Below, piece after piece: positions 18,891-27,880 of a stretch of DNA of 64,000 nucleotides. Numbering within the stretch: position 1 is the first letter of the stretch; the number at the start of each line of letters is the position of its first letter. The stretch spans positions 124,001-188,000 of the forward strand of contig JABMCL010002049.1 of the NCBI GenBank assembly GCA_018857735.1, in the 5' to 3' direction. The notes below the pieces were generated by a model that saw only the letters and a program-made list of their open reading frames with translations, was not told where the DNA came from and ran no database searches. A program made the translations under genes and the position numbers. Source of the stretch: Alviniconcha marisindica. Taxonomy: Eukaryota; Mollusca; Gastropoda; Provannidae.

Positions 18891-19622
18891 GGATTCGTTT
18901 ATAAAAACGACGCATGTAGCCAATTACATGGCCTTGACCTTGGGGACATTTCAGCCAGCGAATCCGCTAAACAAACAACAATAATAGGGACATTCTTCAA
19001 AGTGTTTATTCTGAGGTGTAAACGTACATACATGTCAAGACTTTTCAAGAATACAATGCCGTGTCACAGATTTGTAAATATTTGTTTTGAATCGAATTTT
19101 ATGTGTTGGTGTGTGGGTGTGTTTTCATTGCTATTATCAATTATCGCAGTTCTTTTGTCGCCAACCGAAGGGAGGCCGGGAATGTCTATAGTCATCTTCC
19201 TGTGTGGAAGCTCGGGGGCGTAAGTTGAGCCCCCCCCACCCCCGATATATTCTCTTGTTCTTCTACCTAAGCCACTTGCTCTTTCGGTCTTGTCCTTTTG
19301 GTGCTAATGGTCCGTTCTCCAGACCTTTTTTCCTACATACAATTCTCCAGTATTTTTCGTTAAGAGAGGCTTTTTTGTTTGTTTGTTTGTTGCTGCCATG
19401 TGGCACTGGTACACTGGTATTTGCCACTATGCATTCACATAATATTTTTTACATTGCTTTCGTCCATTGCTTTGTTATACTTGTCTTTAATCTGGTATCA
19501 ATAAAACAGACGGAATGGTGGCTGATATGGTTTACGTATCACAAGAGTTTGAAATTTGCATTTCCTGATGACAGAGTTTGATGGTCCTGACAGTTTCACC
19601 GAAGAAATGTAAAGGTGGGGTG
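18891..19622. other. Non-coding flank of LTR element
   Basis: No gene or repeat family recognised. The last five bases, GGGTG (19618-19622), are the left target-site duplication of the LTR element. Confidence 0.5.
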
Positions 19623-19785
19623 TGTTGTAGTATACAGTCTCACAAGTATACAGGAGGCAAGAGGAAAACGTTTCCAATCCTTTACTTGTCAGATTCAGCG
19701 CCATAGCACAAGACAACGAAGGCAATCAAACCACAGTTTCTAAATGAACATATCGAAACTACAGCATCAGTTTCGTATCACAACA
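19623..19785 (-). repeat. 3' LTR of the Gypsy element
   Basis: 163 bp. It differs from the other LTR by two substitutions and one single-base indel. Ends are TG...CA. Confidence 0.95.
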
Positions 19786-19798
19786 TCCCCCTTTCCTT
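19786..19798 (-). promoter_or_regulatory. Polypurine tract
   Basis: On the - strand AAGGAAAGGGGGA abuts the 3' LTR, the normal position of the plus-strand primer in LTR elements. Confidence 0.8.
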
Positions 19799-20076
19799 AA
19801 GAAAATAATCACACTCACTTTTTTCTTTTCCTTACTGTCATGTCACAGAACTGTAAACAAAATACAATTGTATTACCTATCTTGGCATATGGACACAAAT
19901 CAAAGTCATCTTTTGGATTCAAGATATCAATGGCCTTTGGTGTAAATCATTCTTAATTAAATGGGGTTCTCATTAACTAAGATCAGGTATAACCTAAATG
20001 TAAAAATAATAAGTGATTAGTATAATCGTTTACTTGTTGGTTTGTTGCTTTTCCGTGTTCTATGTGATAGTCCTGT

Positions 20077-20259
20077 TCAACTAGTGTATTCATTATAACG
20101 GGCAGGGGCTCTGATCACCCGACCGGAACGTGTTCTAACGGTCTCTTGACCAGGCTGCAAAGGTGGTTCAGCCTCTCGATCAGTAGTAGGATCATGCTCT
20201 GGACTGATAGCAGAGGGAGTTTCCAGTGGGGCTGGCCGAGGATGAGTCTGGGTTGTCAC
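20077..20259 (-). pseudogene. Integrase C-terminal tail
   Basis: The frame ends with VRTRSGRVIRAPARY, a TRSGR...P-x-RY motif common at the end of Gypsy polyproteins. It is in a different frame from the core upstream. Confidence 0.7.
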
Positions 20260-20306
20260 ACCATGCCGGTTTCCAGTGTCTGCACAGTCCTGTTGGGGAG
20301 CTTCCC

Positions 20307-21020
20307 TCAGTCTCCTCTGTTGCGTCGGATGTTGGACCCCTGGTTTGTTCTGACGTTGTAGGACCTTGGTTCCCCGCTGTGCCCTGTGACTTCACCCGGT
20401 ATCCAGGTTTTGCTTGCTTTGTCTAGGACCCTGATGTTCTGTCCTTTGTAGAGAGGAGGGAGACTCTCGCCCGCATGCCTGTCATAGTTGGACTTCATCG
20501 TCGACTGTCTGCGATCCAAATGTTGACGTTGTGCAACAGTGACGGGAGATGGAGAGGTGCGAGAAGGAAGCAATGTGGTGATAGGCCTGCCCATCAACAT
20601 CTCTGCTGGTGATGGCAGCTTGGAGTCGACTGGGGTCGCTCGAAGGTCGAGCATGGCAAGGTGTAGGCTCTGTTTCTCCTTCTTACACTTCTTGATGATC
20701 TTCTTGATGGTCTGCACCTGTCTCTCTATGAACCCATTGGACTGTGGGAACCTGGGGGATGAGGTGGTGTGTCGTATGCCCCACTTGTGGACAAAGTCCT
20801 GGAATGGTTTCCCGATGTACTGTGGTCCATTATCACTGACAATCTCGTCCGGTCGGCCAGACAGTGACACAGCTTTTCTGATTTCCTCTGTGACATTTTC
20901 ACTTGTGGTAGCGTGCAGGGGTGTGACTATGGGATACTTTGAGAAATAGTCACATATCAGCAGGAAATGTTCCCCGTTCACCTCGAACAAGTCCGTACCC
21001 AGTTTCTTCCAAGGGGCCAT
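20307..21020 (-). pseudogene. Integrase catalytic core
   Basis: It begins with WKKLGTDLFEV and CDYFSKYP, contains VSDNGPQY and QSNGFIER, giving the DD35E triad, then a C-terminal barrel-like region (NIRVLDKASKTWIPGEV). It ends in a premature stop near 20307, where the expected tail shifts frame. Confidence 0.9.
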
Positions 21021-21027
21021 CGGTGTG

Positions 21028-21549
21028 TCATGTGGTATGAGGGCTCCTTCCTGTTGCAGTTTGCCAATCCTGACACAGGGTGCAGGTCCTGGTCATGTGT
21101 TCAATGTCTTTGTTGATGTTTGGCCAGTACACCCCTTCTCTGGCCAATAGTTGGGTCTTCTCAATGCCTTGGTGAGACTGATGGAGTTGGGCAAGAATGT
21201 CTGCTCGCAGACTCTCTGGGATGAGGACTTGTTTTCCTTTGAAAATGATGCCATCCTCAACAGCCAACTCATCACGGAATGACCAGAAACCTCGTACATC
21301 AGTTGGCAGATCCTTGATGCTGTCAGGCCATCCTTGGATGATGGTTTCCATGAGCGCATTCATGGTCGGATCTCTGGCTGTCTGGTCTCGAAGTTGATGC
21401 TGTTTCCTCTGTGAAAAGTTGACCAGGTCTATGTCACAGCGATGAACTTCCGCCGTCGTCATCTCAATGCCATCAACTCTTAGATCCAACTCAACTGCAC
21501 CGTTGTCCTTTGGATTCGGCAGCCTCGACAGTGTGTCTGCCAGGGTCAT
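21028..21549 (-). pseudogene. Integrase N-terminal zinc-binding region
   Basis: It starts with TLADTLSRLPNP, the usual junction after RNase H. It contains HQSHQG...VYWPNINKDI and CTLC, the H2C2 zinc finger of retroviral-type integrases. A further frame shift near 21060-21075 separates it from the catalytic core. Confidence 0.88.
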
Positions 21550-22436
21550 CGTCTTCCTTGTCGATACTCGATGGTGAAGTCATATCCCTGTATTTTCTGG
21601 AGCATCCTCTGGAGCCTGGGTGGGGCTCTGAGGAGGGGCTTCTTGGCAATCATTTCGAGTGGCTTGTGATCAGTTATCACTCGAAAGGGGCGGCCGTACA
21701 GGTACGTGTGGAAGCGATTGATGCCGAACACAACAGCCAGCATCTCCCGGTCAATGTTTGGGTAGTTGCTTTGTGCTGAGTTGAGCGCTTTGGATGCGAA
21801 TGCAACAGGTTGACCGTCCTGCAGAATTGCTGCCCCAAGGCCTTTTGTTGAACTGTCTACCTCCAGCGTGGTGGGTTTTGTTGGGTCAAAGTATTTGACA
21901 CACGACTTTGCTGAGATTGCTGTTTTGAGCTTCTGGAAGCAGTGGAGGTGGTCTTCCGACATCTCAAATGGGACGTTCTTCTTCAGGAGGTCCCTGAGTG
22001 ATTGTGATTCTTCACTGAAGTTGGGAATGAATGTTGCGAGGTATGTCATCATACCGAGGAATCTCTGCAGATCCTCTTTGTCCTGTGGGACAGGCATGTT
22101 CTGGATGTCATGAACCTTGGCCGGGTCAGGTCTGATGCCATCTTTGGAGTAAATGTTGCCGAAGAAGCTGATCTCGGGTTGTCTGATTGTGCACTTGTCC
22201 GAATTGAACACCAGCCCGGTTTCTTTTGCTCTGTCCATGAGCGCTTTCAGGTTCCGGTCGTGCTCCTCTTCATCTTTGCCATGCGCGCAGACGTCATCTG
22301 TGATCCCGACCACACCTGGAAGGTCTTCCAAGATTTCATCCATTCTCGCTTGGAATATGTCTTCTGACACCCTGAGTCCAAATGGTAATCTGGTCCAGCA
22401 GTATCGACCAAACGGGGTCCGAAATGTAGTGATCAA
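21546..22436 (-). pseudogene. RT palm/thumb and RNase H segment
   Basis: It continues the reverse transcriptase with TPFGRYCWTRLPFGL, the active-site box GITDD (catalytic aspartates near 22298), a thumb/connection region (FLGMMTYLATFIPNFS), and an RNase H domain with EVDSS, REMLA and ITDHKPLE carrying the acidic residues. The usual aromatic residue of YxDD is isoleucine here. A one-base indel near 21550 truncates the frame after YRQG. Confidence 0.9.
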
Positions 22437-24101
22437 CTGGCTGTCTGGGTCAAAGATGCTTTGGCATCCAACTTGCTGAAGACTGTTGACCCTGCAAACT
22501 GAGGATTCAGCTCTTCAAGTGTGGGAACTTTGTGTGGACATCGCTTCAGGGCTTGATTGAGTTTCTGAGGGTCGATGCATATGCGGAGTGATCCATCTTT
22601 TTTCACAGAGTATGCGAGACTAGAGCACCAGTCTGTGTGTTCGCTGACTTTCCGGATGACACCCTGCTTTTCCATCTTCTTCAGCTCGCACTTGAGCTTT
22701 TCCTTGAGATGGATGGAGCACTTACGTGGGGGGTCGATGAATGGTTCACAGTCTTGCTTCAGGTGGAGCTTGGCCACTCCTCTGAAGTCTCCCAGAGTGT
22801 CGAACTGGCCTGGATATGCTTGCTTCAATCCTTCCACGGTTGTGATATCTGGTTTGGGCCTGAGGTCATCACAATGAATAGTGACTAGTCCAATTTTTTC
22901 GCATGTTGGCAGACCAACAATAGGTGCTGATGGAACATCAACGACATAGAACTTGGCCTTCGTGAAGTGTTTTTTCCCGAATCGAATCTGGAGGTTGATG
23001 GATCCTAGACAGGGGATCTCCTGACCATTGTAGGCAACCAGCTTGACGTTCCTTGTGGGCTCAAGGATGTCTTTTGGGGGGGGTGTCTTGTACATCTGCT
23101 TGTATGTCCTAAGGGGGAGTGTGTTCCCCGCAGCTCCAGTATCGACCTTGAGTTTGATTTTGCACATGCCCTTTTTCCTAGGGCAGATAACATCCAGTGT
23201 TGTGAAAACCTCGTTGCGTACACTGGATATGCGTATGCAGTCATAGGGCTCAGTGGAGTCTTCCTCTGAAGTGTAACTGGCTGCTGGCTCCAGATCATGG
23301 AATCTTCGGTCTCTCCTACGGCTGTCTTTGCCAGCATCCCTATGTTGTTTGCCATCCGATTTGGTGTCACCACGTTGTTTACCATCTTTTTTCGGATGGT
23401 TGGTTCCTTTGCGTTTTCGGCAAAATTTCTTCCAGTGTCCGATTTTTCCACAAAATTTGCACGAGTCTTTGTATGCCGGACATGCTCTTGGGGGATGGGC
23501 TCTGCCACAGTTGCCACATGCTTGGCCTACTTGGTCCACGTTGTTCAGTGGTGTGCTTGTGCGTTTCTGAATTTCCTGTCGACCTGCGAGAATGGCTTCA
23601 AAACGTCTCCCCTCTGCAAGTGCGTCTGTCAGCTTGTAGCCTTTGGCTTTTCCCAGCAGTTCACGCTGGAATGCTTCTATAGGTGTGGATGCAATCATGA
23701 GTTCAATGATCCTTTCCTCCAATTCACTCTCTTCAAATTCACATTTCAGGGCTTGAGTGCGTGCTCTGGTTACAAAGTCATCGACAGATTCCTCACTTCT
23801 TTGCCTGTAGTCCATCAAGTGGAGACGATGCACTCTGAAGTTCAGATTCGTCTTTAGCTGAGACTCAAACAACTCCCATATTTTATCAGGCCTCTTCTTG
23901 TCTGCATCTGACATCCCAGAGGCATTGAGGCGCTTCAGTCCCTCATTTCCTATCCCCCTGAGGATTTTAAGTGCTATTTTGCCTGGGTCTGTGGATGTCC
24001 TCATCTTCACAGTAGTATGACATAGTTTGTTTGAATAGCTGCAAGGCCTCCTCATTATTTTCTGATGCCCAGTTAATTTCAGGGATGCGTGATCGTGCCA
24101 T
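22433..24101 (-). pseudogene. gag - protease - start of RT, frame-broken
   Basis: The likely gag ATG is at 24101 (- strand) in one frame, but about 100 bp later similarity continues in another frame, so there is an early shift near 24000. The second frame runs to 22433. It holds a capsid-like helical region, two zinc knuckles at about 23518-23420 (C-x2-C-x3-H-x4-C and C-x2-C-x4-H-x4-C), a basic linker, an aspartic protease DTG at about 23143-23135, then the RT N-terminus (WCSSLAYSVKKDGSLRICID). It ends just after FSKLDAK, where a short deletion shifts the frame into a stop near 22433. Confidence 0.85.
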
Positions 24102-24127
24102 GTTCTTGTGTGTGAGCGTGCGAACAA

Positions 24128-24884
24128 TGTAACTGTAATGGCAGTATCGCTATCACTTTATCAGGGTTGGTGCAGGGAGGACTGTATGACAATGGTAACG
24201 TATTTGTTCACTTGTGGGTTTGTGTGTGACAATAGTAATGTGTACAACACAAGCAACATCCACACAAATTCAAAATGCATAACCTACAATAATGCATACA
24301 CATCAAAACATGATATTGGGATAAATGTTCATGAGAGCCACTATTTTGCTTCAGCGTCCGCATTCACCAACCACTCACTGAACCCTGCAAAGCGTCTATT
24401 CTGTGGCGGTACACAGAGGAACACAGCAAAGCGTCTGTACACTGGCACACAGTACGTGGTCGTAGTCACTGGTCACAATAACAAAATGCTGCCCGAAGCA
24501 CATATATGAGGGTATACAAGTGTGCAAGGTATCACAAGATGCGCTTGATGCAGTTGTTCCCCTTGGCTTGCACCCGCATGGTATGAGGGCTACACACCTG
24601 ATTGTCTGAAAAGTTCTGCAAGGTTGCTGCAAAAACCTGTGCAGGGCGATTCCTTCAGGACAACCGATGATGCTGTACCACAATGGCCAAGGTTAGACGT
24701 TTGCAGACCCAGACTTGCGAGGAACTTTAACAGTCGAAGTTTGCTTAGCTCGAGATTCACTGGCGGGAAGATTCGCCGGCCCAGCCTCTGGTCGAAAGGA
24801 ATGGTCTCCGGTTCTGTGCTGTTCAGTGGGCGGAGAGGCTGCATTGACCAGGAAGATGATGTTCTCTTTTTACCGCTGCCACCA
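24128..24884 (-). other. Leader of the Gypsy element (5' LTR to gag)
   Basis: About 0.75 kb with no credible ORF between the primer site and gag. Open frames on the + strand here have no support. Confidence 0.6.
24866..24884 (-). promoter_or_regulatory. Primer binding site, tRNA-Leu-like
   Basis: On the - strand, TGGTGGCAGCGGT directly follows the 5' LTR. Its complement, ACCGCTGCCACCA, equals the 3' end (with CCA) of animal tRNA-Leu of the AAG/TAG type as I recall it. Thirteen bases match, then similarity stops. Confidence 0.6.
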
Positions 24885-25048
24885 TGTTGTAGTATACAGT
24901 CTCACAAGTATACAGGAGGCAAGAGGAAAACGTTTCCAATCCTTTACTTGTCAGATTCAGCGCCATAGCACAAGACAACGAAGGCAATCAAAACACAGTT
25001 TCATAAATGAAAATATCGAAACTACAGCATCAGTTTCGTATCACAACA
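24885..25048 (-). repeat. 5' LTR of the Gypsy element
   Basis: 164 bp, followed on the + strand by target duplication GGGTG. Promoter and polyadenylation signals would lie here by family analogy. No canonical TATA or AATAAA was singled out. Confidence 0.95.
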
Positions 25049-25053
25049 GGGTG

Positions 25054-25857
25054 GGGGTGGGGGGGGGGGGGGGTCTGCCAGCGCTGAGCACTAATTTGAT
25101 GGCAGCTGATATATATCGTCAATGACCTTACGCCACTGCTGATTTTCTTTTGAAGGTTTTCTTCGAAACTATATCCACCAGCCATTCGCGCTGTTGTTTG
25201 TGGGCCAAACATGGCGGCCACTCTTCAAGCTTTTTGAGCGGACTGTTATTTCAAATGTTCTGATTGGCTGAAGATGCTCGTGTGACAGACAACCCGGAAC
25301 CTTCTGCTGACTTTCGTCCATTCCAGCGGTGGCGTACGCGTTACACGCAAAAATAAGTGAGAGAACCCAGGGCTGTCAAAGATTCCCCCTTTTATGCCAG
25401 AACTTCGATCAGAACAAAGGTCGTATGGCTACACGATCTTTGGTCAGAATCACTGGTCTAAAAACACAATGTATTTTTAGATCAGTGTATAAGAATGTAT
25501 TTTTAGATCAGTGTATAAGAATATTCCTTTGCGTGATTCGCCGGCTGCCTGGAAGTTTGCCTCAGTTTCGCCGTTGCTGTCCCTAGCTAGCGCAGCTATC
25601 GTTGATAGTGCGAGTATGTGAACTTGGCGTTGGTTCCACTATGTGTATAGGCCTATATTTTAAATTTAATTAGCCGTGCAAATTATAAGCCTAGAAACAA
25701 TACGAAACTAGTTGGGGACCGGAGAGAGCAAACGACCATGAGCTGGCATTTCACTTGGAGTGGGGCTCAGTGATAAGTGTCTCAATTCACCGAGTGGCTC
25801 CGGCTTGATTGACATTTTTTGTTGTTGTTGTTTTTTGCGGTTTTTCGTCGTGCTTAT
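25054..25857. other. Flank of LTR element, no gene seen
   Basis: Begins with a G-rich run (25049-25072), followed by unrecognised sequence that includes a 33-bp near-duplication (TTTTTAGATCAGTGTATAAG near 25470 and 25499). Confidence 0.5.
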
Positions 25858-26150
25858 GGGCCGGTTTGGCCTACTGGTAAGCAGAGGGACCTCGGTTCGA
25901 ATCTGCTTCGGCTCTCCTTTCTCTTCAAAAATTATGGTCTGTGGACACTGTGTCTCTTGACTTTGTCCCTCACAATTATGAAACATTAAAATGGTTCTCA
26001 TCGCTGCCCACCTTAATGCAGAAGACATTCCCTCTCCCCCCTCCCCCTCCCTCCCACCTCGATAACCCCTCCCCCACCTTCTCCCCGTCCCTGGTAAGCC
26101 TTGTGGTTTCTGTGGACGTTAAGCGCCATGTTTACTTACTTGTCGTCCTG
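25858..26150 (+). mobile_element. tRNA-headed SINE (family A), near full length
   Basis: A-box GGCCTACTGGTAAGC, B-box GGTTCGAATC, then TCTCTTCAAAAATTATGGTC, TGGACACTGTGTCTCTTGAC, ATTAAAATGGTTCTCATCGC and CTGCCCACCTTAATGCAG. It ends with GGTTTCTGTGGACGTTAAGC and a TTACTTACTT-type tail. A CT-rich stretch is inserted at 26030-26095. Confidence 0.85.
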
Positions 26151-26491
26151 CTTTTGCCAACTTAACTGCCTCAGCGGTGTGTTAACCAGCCCGAAGGTGG
26201 ACTGTCAAACACACGTACACAACACGCGTTTTAGTGCGGAACCGCATTAATGGAGCAACATAGCTTTGAACTTTGGCACTGAACAAAGGTAGGGCTACCC
26301 ATAAAGGTGTAAATGCCTGTTACTGCATCAAATAAGCATTAGCTACAGTAGGGTAGCCTTTATCGTGGTGGCTAGAGCTGCGCCGGTCAGGGTGTAATGT
26401 GTAATCCTCAGGGGATCCTCGTACTGGAGTGGCCTAGTGGGATATAGTACCAGTCGGATGCATGAAAACTGGTTAACTGTTTTGGTTTTAG

Positions 26492-26522
<31 letters not shown>

Positions 26523-26717
26523 AAGGGGAAGATGTGTGGGGGGGGGGGGGGGGGGGGTTCTCAATTTGTTTTCTTTCTTAACCCGCAGCCGTGCGGACAT
26601 CGAAATCGTGTAATCGTCCACAGTTACTTCCTGACTGGCTTATTCAGTGCATCCTCTAAACTTTCGGACTAAACTCGACTTTCCGTATCCGTAACGCTGA
26701 AGACCTTAGGCATAACT
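26151..26717. other. Non-coding with GT and G runs
   Basis: Holds (GT)n at 26494-26522 and a long G run at 26537-26558. No gene seen. Confidence 0.5.
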
Positions 26718-27610
26718 TCTACTACCTGGAACGAAACTAAAAAAAATCCACTACCTGGGACAAAACTTTCACTACCAAAGACGAAACTTCCAATACCTTG
26801 GACGAAACTTCCAGTACCTGGAACGAACTTCCGCTACCTGGGACAAACTTCTACTACCTGGAATGCATTACTTTGGACGAAACTTCCACTACCTTGGTGC
26901 ACTGCCTGGAGCGAAACTCACTACCTCGGACACACGTTCTGCTACCTGGGTCGACACTTCCTTTTCCTGGGACGAAACGTCCACTGCCTGAGACGGAACT
27001 TACACTGCTGTTGTGTTGCTTAATATCCTCGGATGTCAGTTGACATATTAGGGACAAGCTGAGACCAATGCGTGAGCATAGTTCCATATTGCTTTGCGTC
27101 CACGGAAACCATAAGGCTCGTTAGGACGGAAAGCCCAGGACGGCCACCTCGACTTTCACACAGCTCCTGAGCTCTGAACTTACACTACCTGGGGCGACAC
27201 TTTTATAGCGTATGACGAAACTTCCACTACCTGGGACGAAAGTTCCAATACTTGGGACGACACTTCTATTACACGGAGCGACAGTTTCACTTTCTGGAGT
27301 AACACTACCATTTCCTGGGATGGAACCTCCACTACCCGGAGCGAAACTTGCACTTCCTGGAATGCTTTACCTGGGATGAAACTTTCGCTACCTGGAATGA
27401 AAACTTCCACTGCCTGGAATGCACTACCTGGAATGATACTTCCACTGCCTGGATCGAAACTTCCACTGCCTTCCACTGCCATGCATTTCTGGGACGAAAC
27501 ATCCACTAGGCCTTCCGTTATCTATGACGAAACTTTTACCACCTGAAATGCACTATCAGGGATGAAACTACCACTACCTGAGACGAAAGTTCGAGTAACT
27601 GGAGCAAAAT
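26718..27610 (+). repeat. Degenerate ~20-24-bp minisatellite (ACCTGGGACGAAACTTCCACT)
   Basis: Many diverged units of CTACCTGGGACGAAACTTCC with indels, interrupted at 27007-27175 by a short retroposon. Open frames on both strands with EVSS/TSTTW-like repeats are repeat artefacts. Confidence 0.85.
27007..27175 (+). mobile_element. Short retroposon (family B) inserted in the minisatellite
   Basis: A 169-bp insert flanked by an 11-bp direct repeat GAACTTACACT (26996-27006 and 27176-27186). It contains GACATATTAGGGACAA, GCGTCCACGGAAACC, TAGGACGGAAAGCCCAGGAC and TTTCACACAGCTCCTGA, all shared with the copy at 61172-61352. No tRNA head is visible. Confidence 0.8.
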
Positions 27611-27766
27611 TTGAAGGAGGAAAATGCCAACGAGCAGGACAGCGCTATATAATTATTGAAAACGTTGCATCAATCAGTGGTGAGCTTTGCAATCTCTGTT
27701 GTTCACGGCTTGGCCTTTTTGTCTTCCTTGTTTAAATGCTGATCACTATGAGTAGCAATGTTTCTT

Positions 27767-27880
27767 TAAAGTTGTGGTTTATGGACACTGTCTTTGTGAC
27801 TTTGCCCCTCACAGTTAATAAAACATTAAAATGGCCATCTTAATGCAAAAGTCATTCTGGTGGTGACAGCGTAGCTTTAG
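27767..27880 (+). mobile_element. SINE family A, 5'-truncated copy
   Basis: TGTGGTTTATGGACACTGTC, ATTAAAATGGCC, CTTAATGCAAAAGTCATTCT and GGTGGTGACAGCGTAGC match the body of family A. The tRNA head is missing. Confidence 0.8.

Larger units (their letters stand above)
19623..25048 (-). mobile_element. Ty3/Gypsy-type LTR retrotransposon
   Basis: A complete element of 5426 bp read on the - strand. Both ends carry a 163/164-bp LTR starting TG and ending CA, flanked by a perfect 5-bp target duplication GGGTG (19618-19622 and 25049-25053). A tRNA-Leu-like primer site abuts the 5' LTR and a polypurine tract abuts the 3' LTR. Gene order is gag (two zinc knuckles), protease, reverse transcriptase, RNase H, integrase, the Ty3/Gypsy order. 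No envelope frame was seen. The LTRs differ at only about three positions, so insertion is recent, yet the coding frame is broken at no fewer than five places. It is therefore not autonomous as sequenced. Confidence 0.95.

Noticed and set aside
23297..23857. 186-codon + strand frame inside the LTR element
   Set aside because: It is antisense to gag/protease, which has zinc knuckles and DTG in the expected order on the - strand.
25049..25072. Long G run as a G-quadruplex regulatory site
   Set aside because: Several similar G or C homopolymer runs occur (26537, 28382, 33447, 34311, 36786) and look like ordinary low-complexity expansion; no nearby promoter supports a role.
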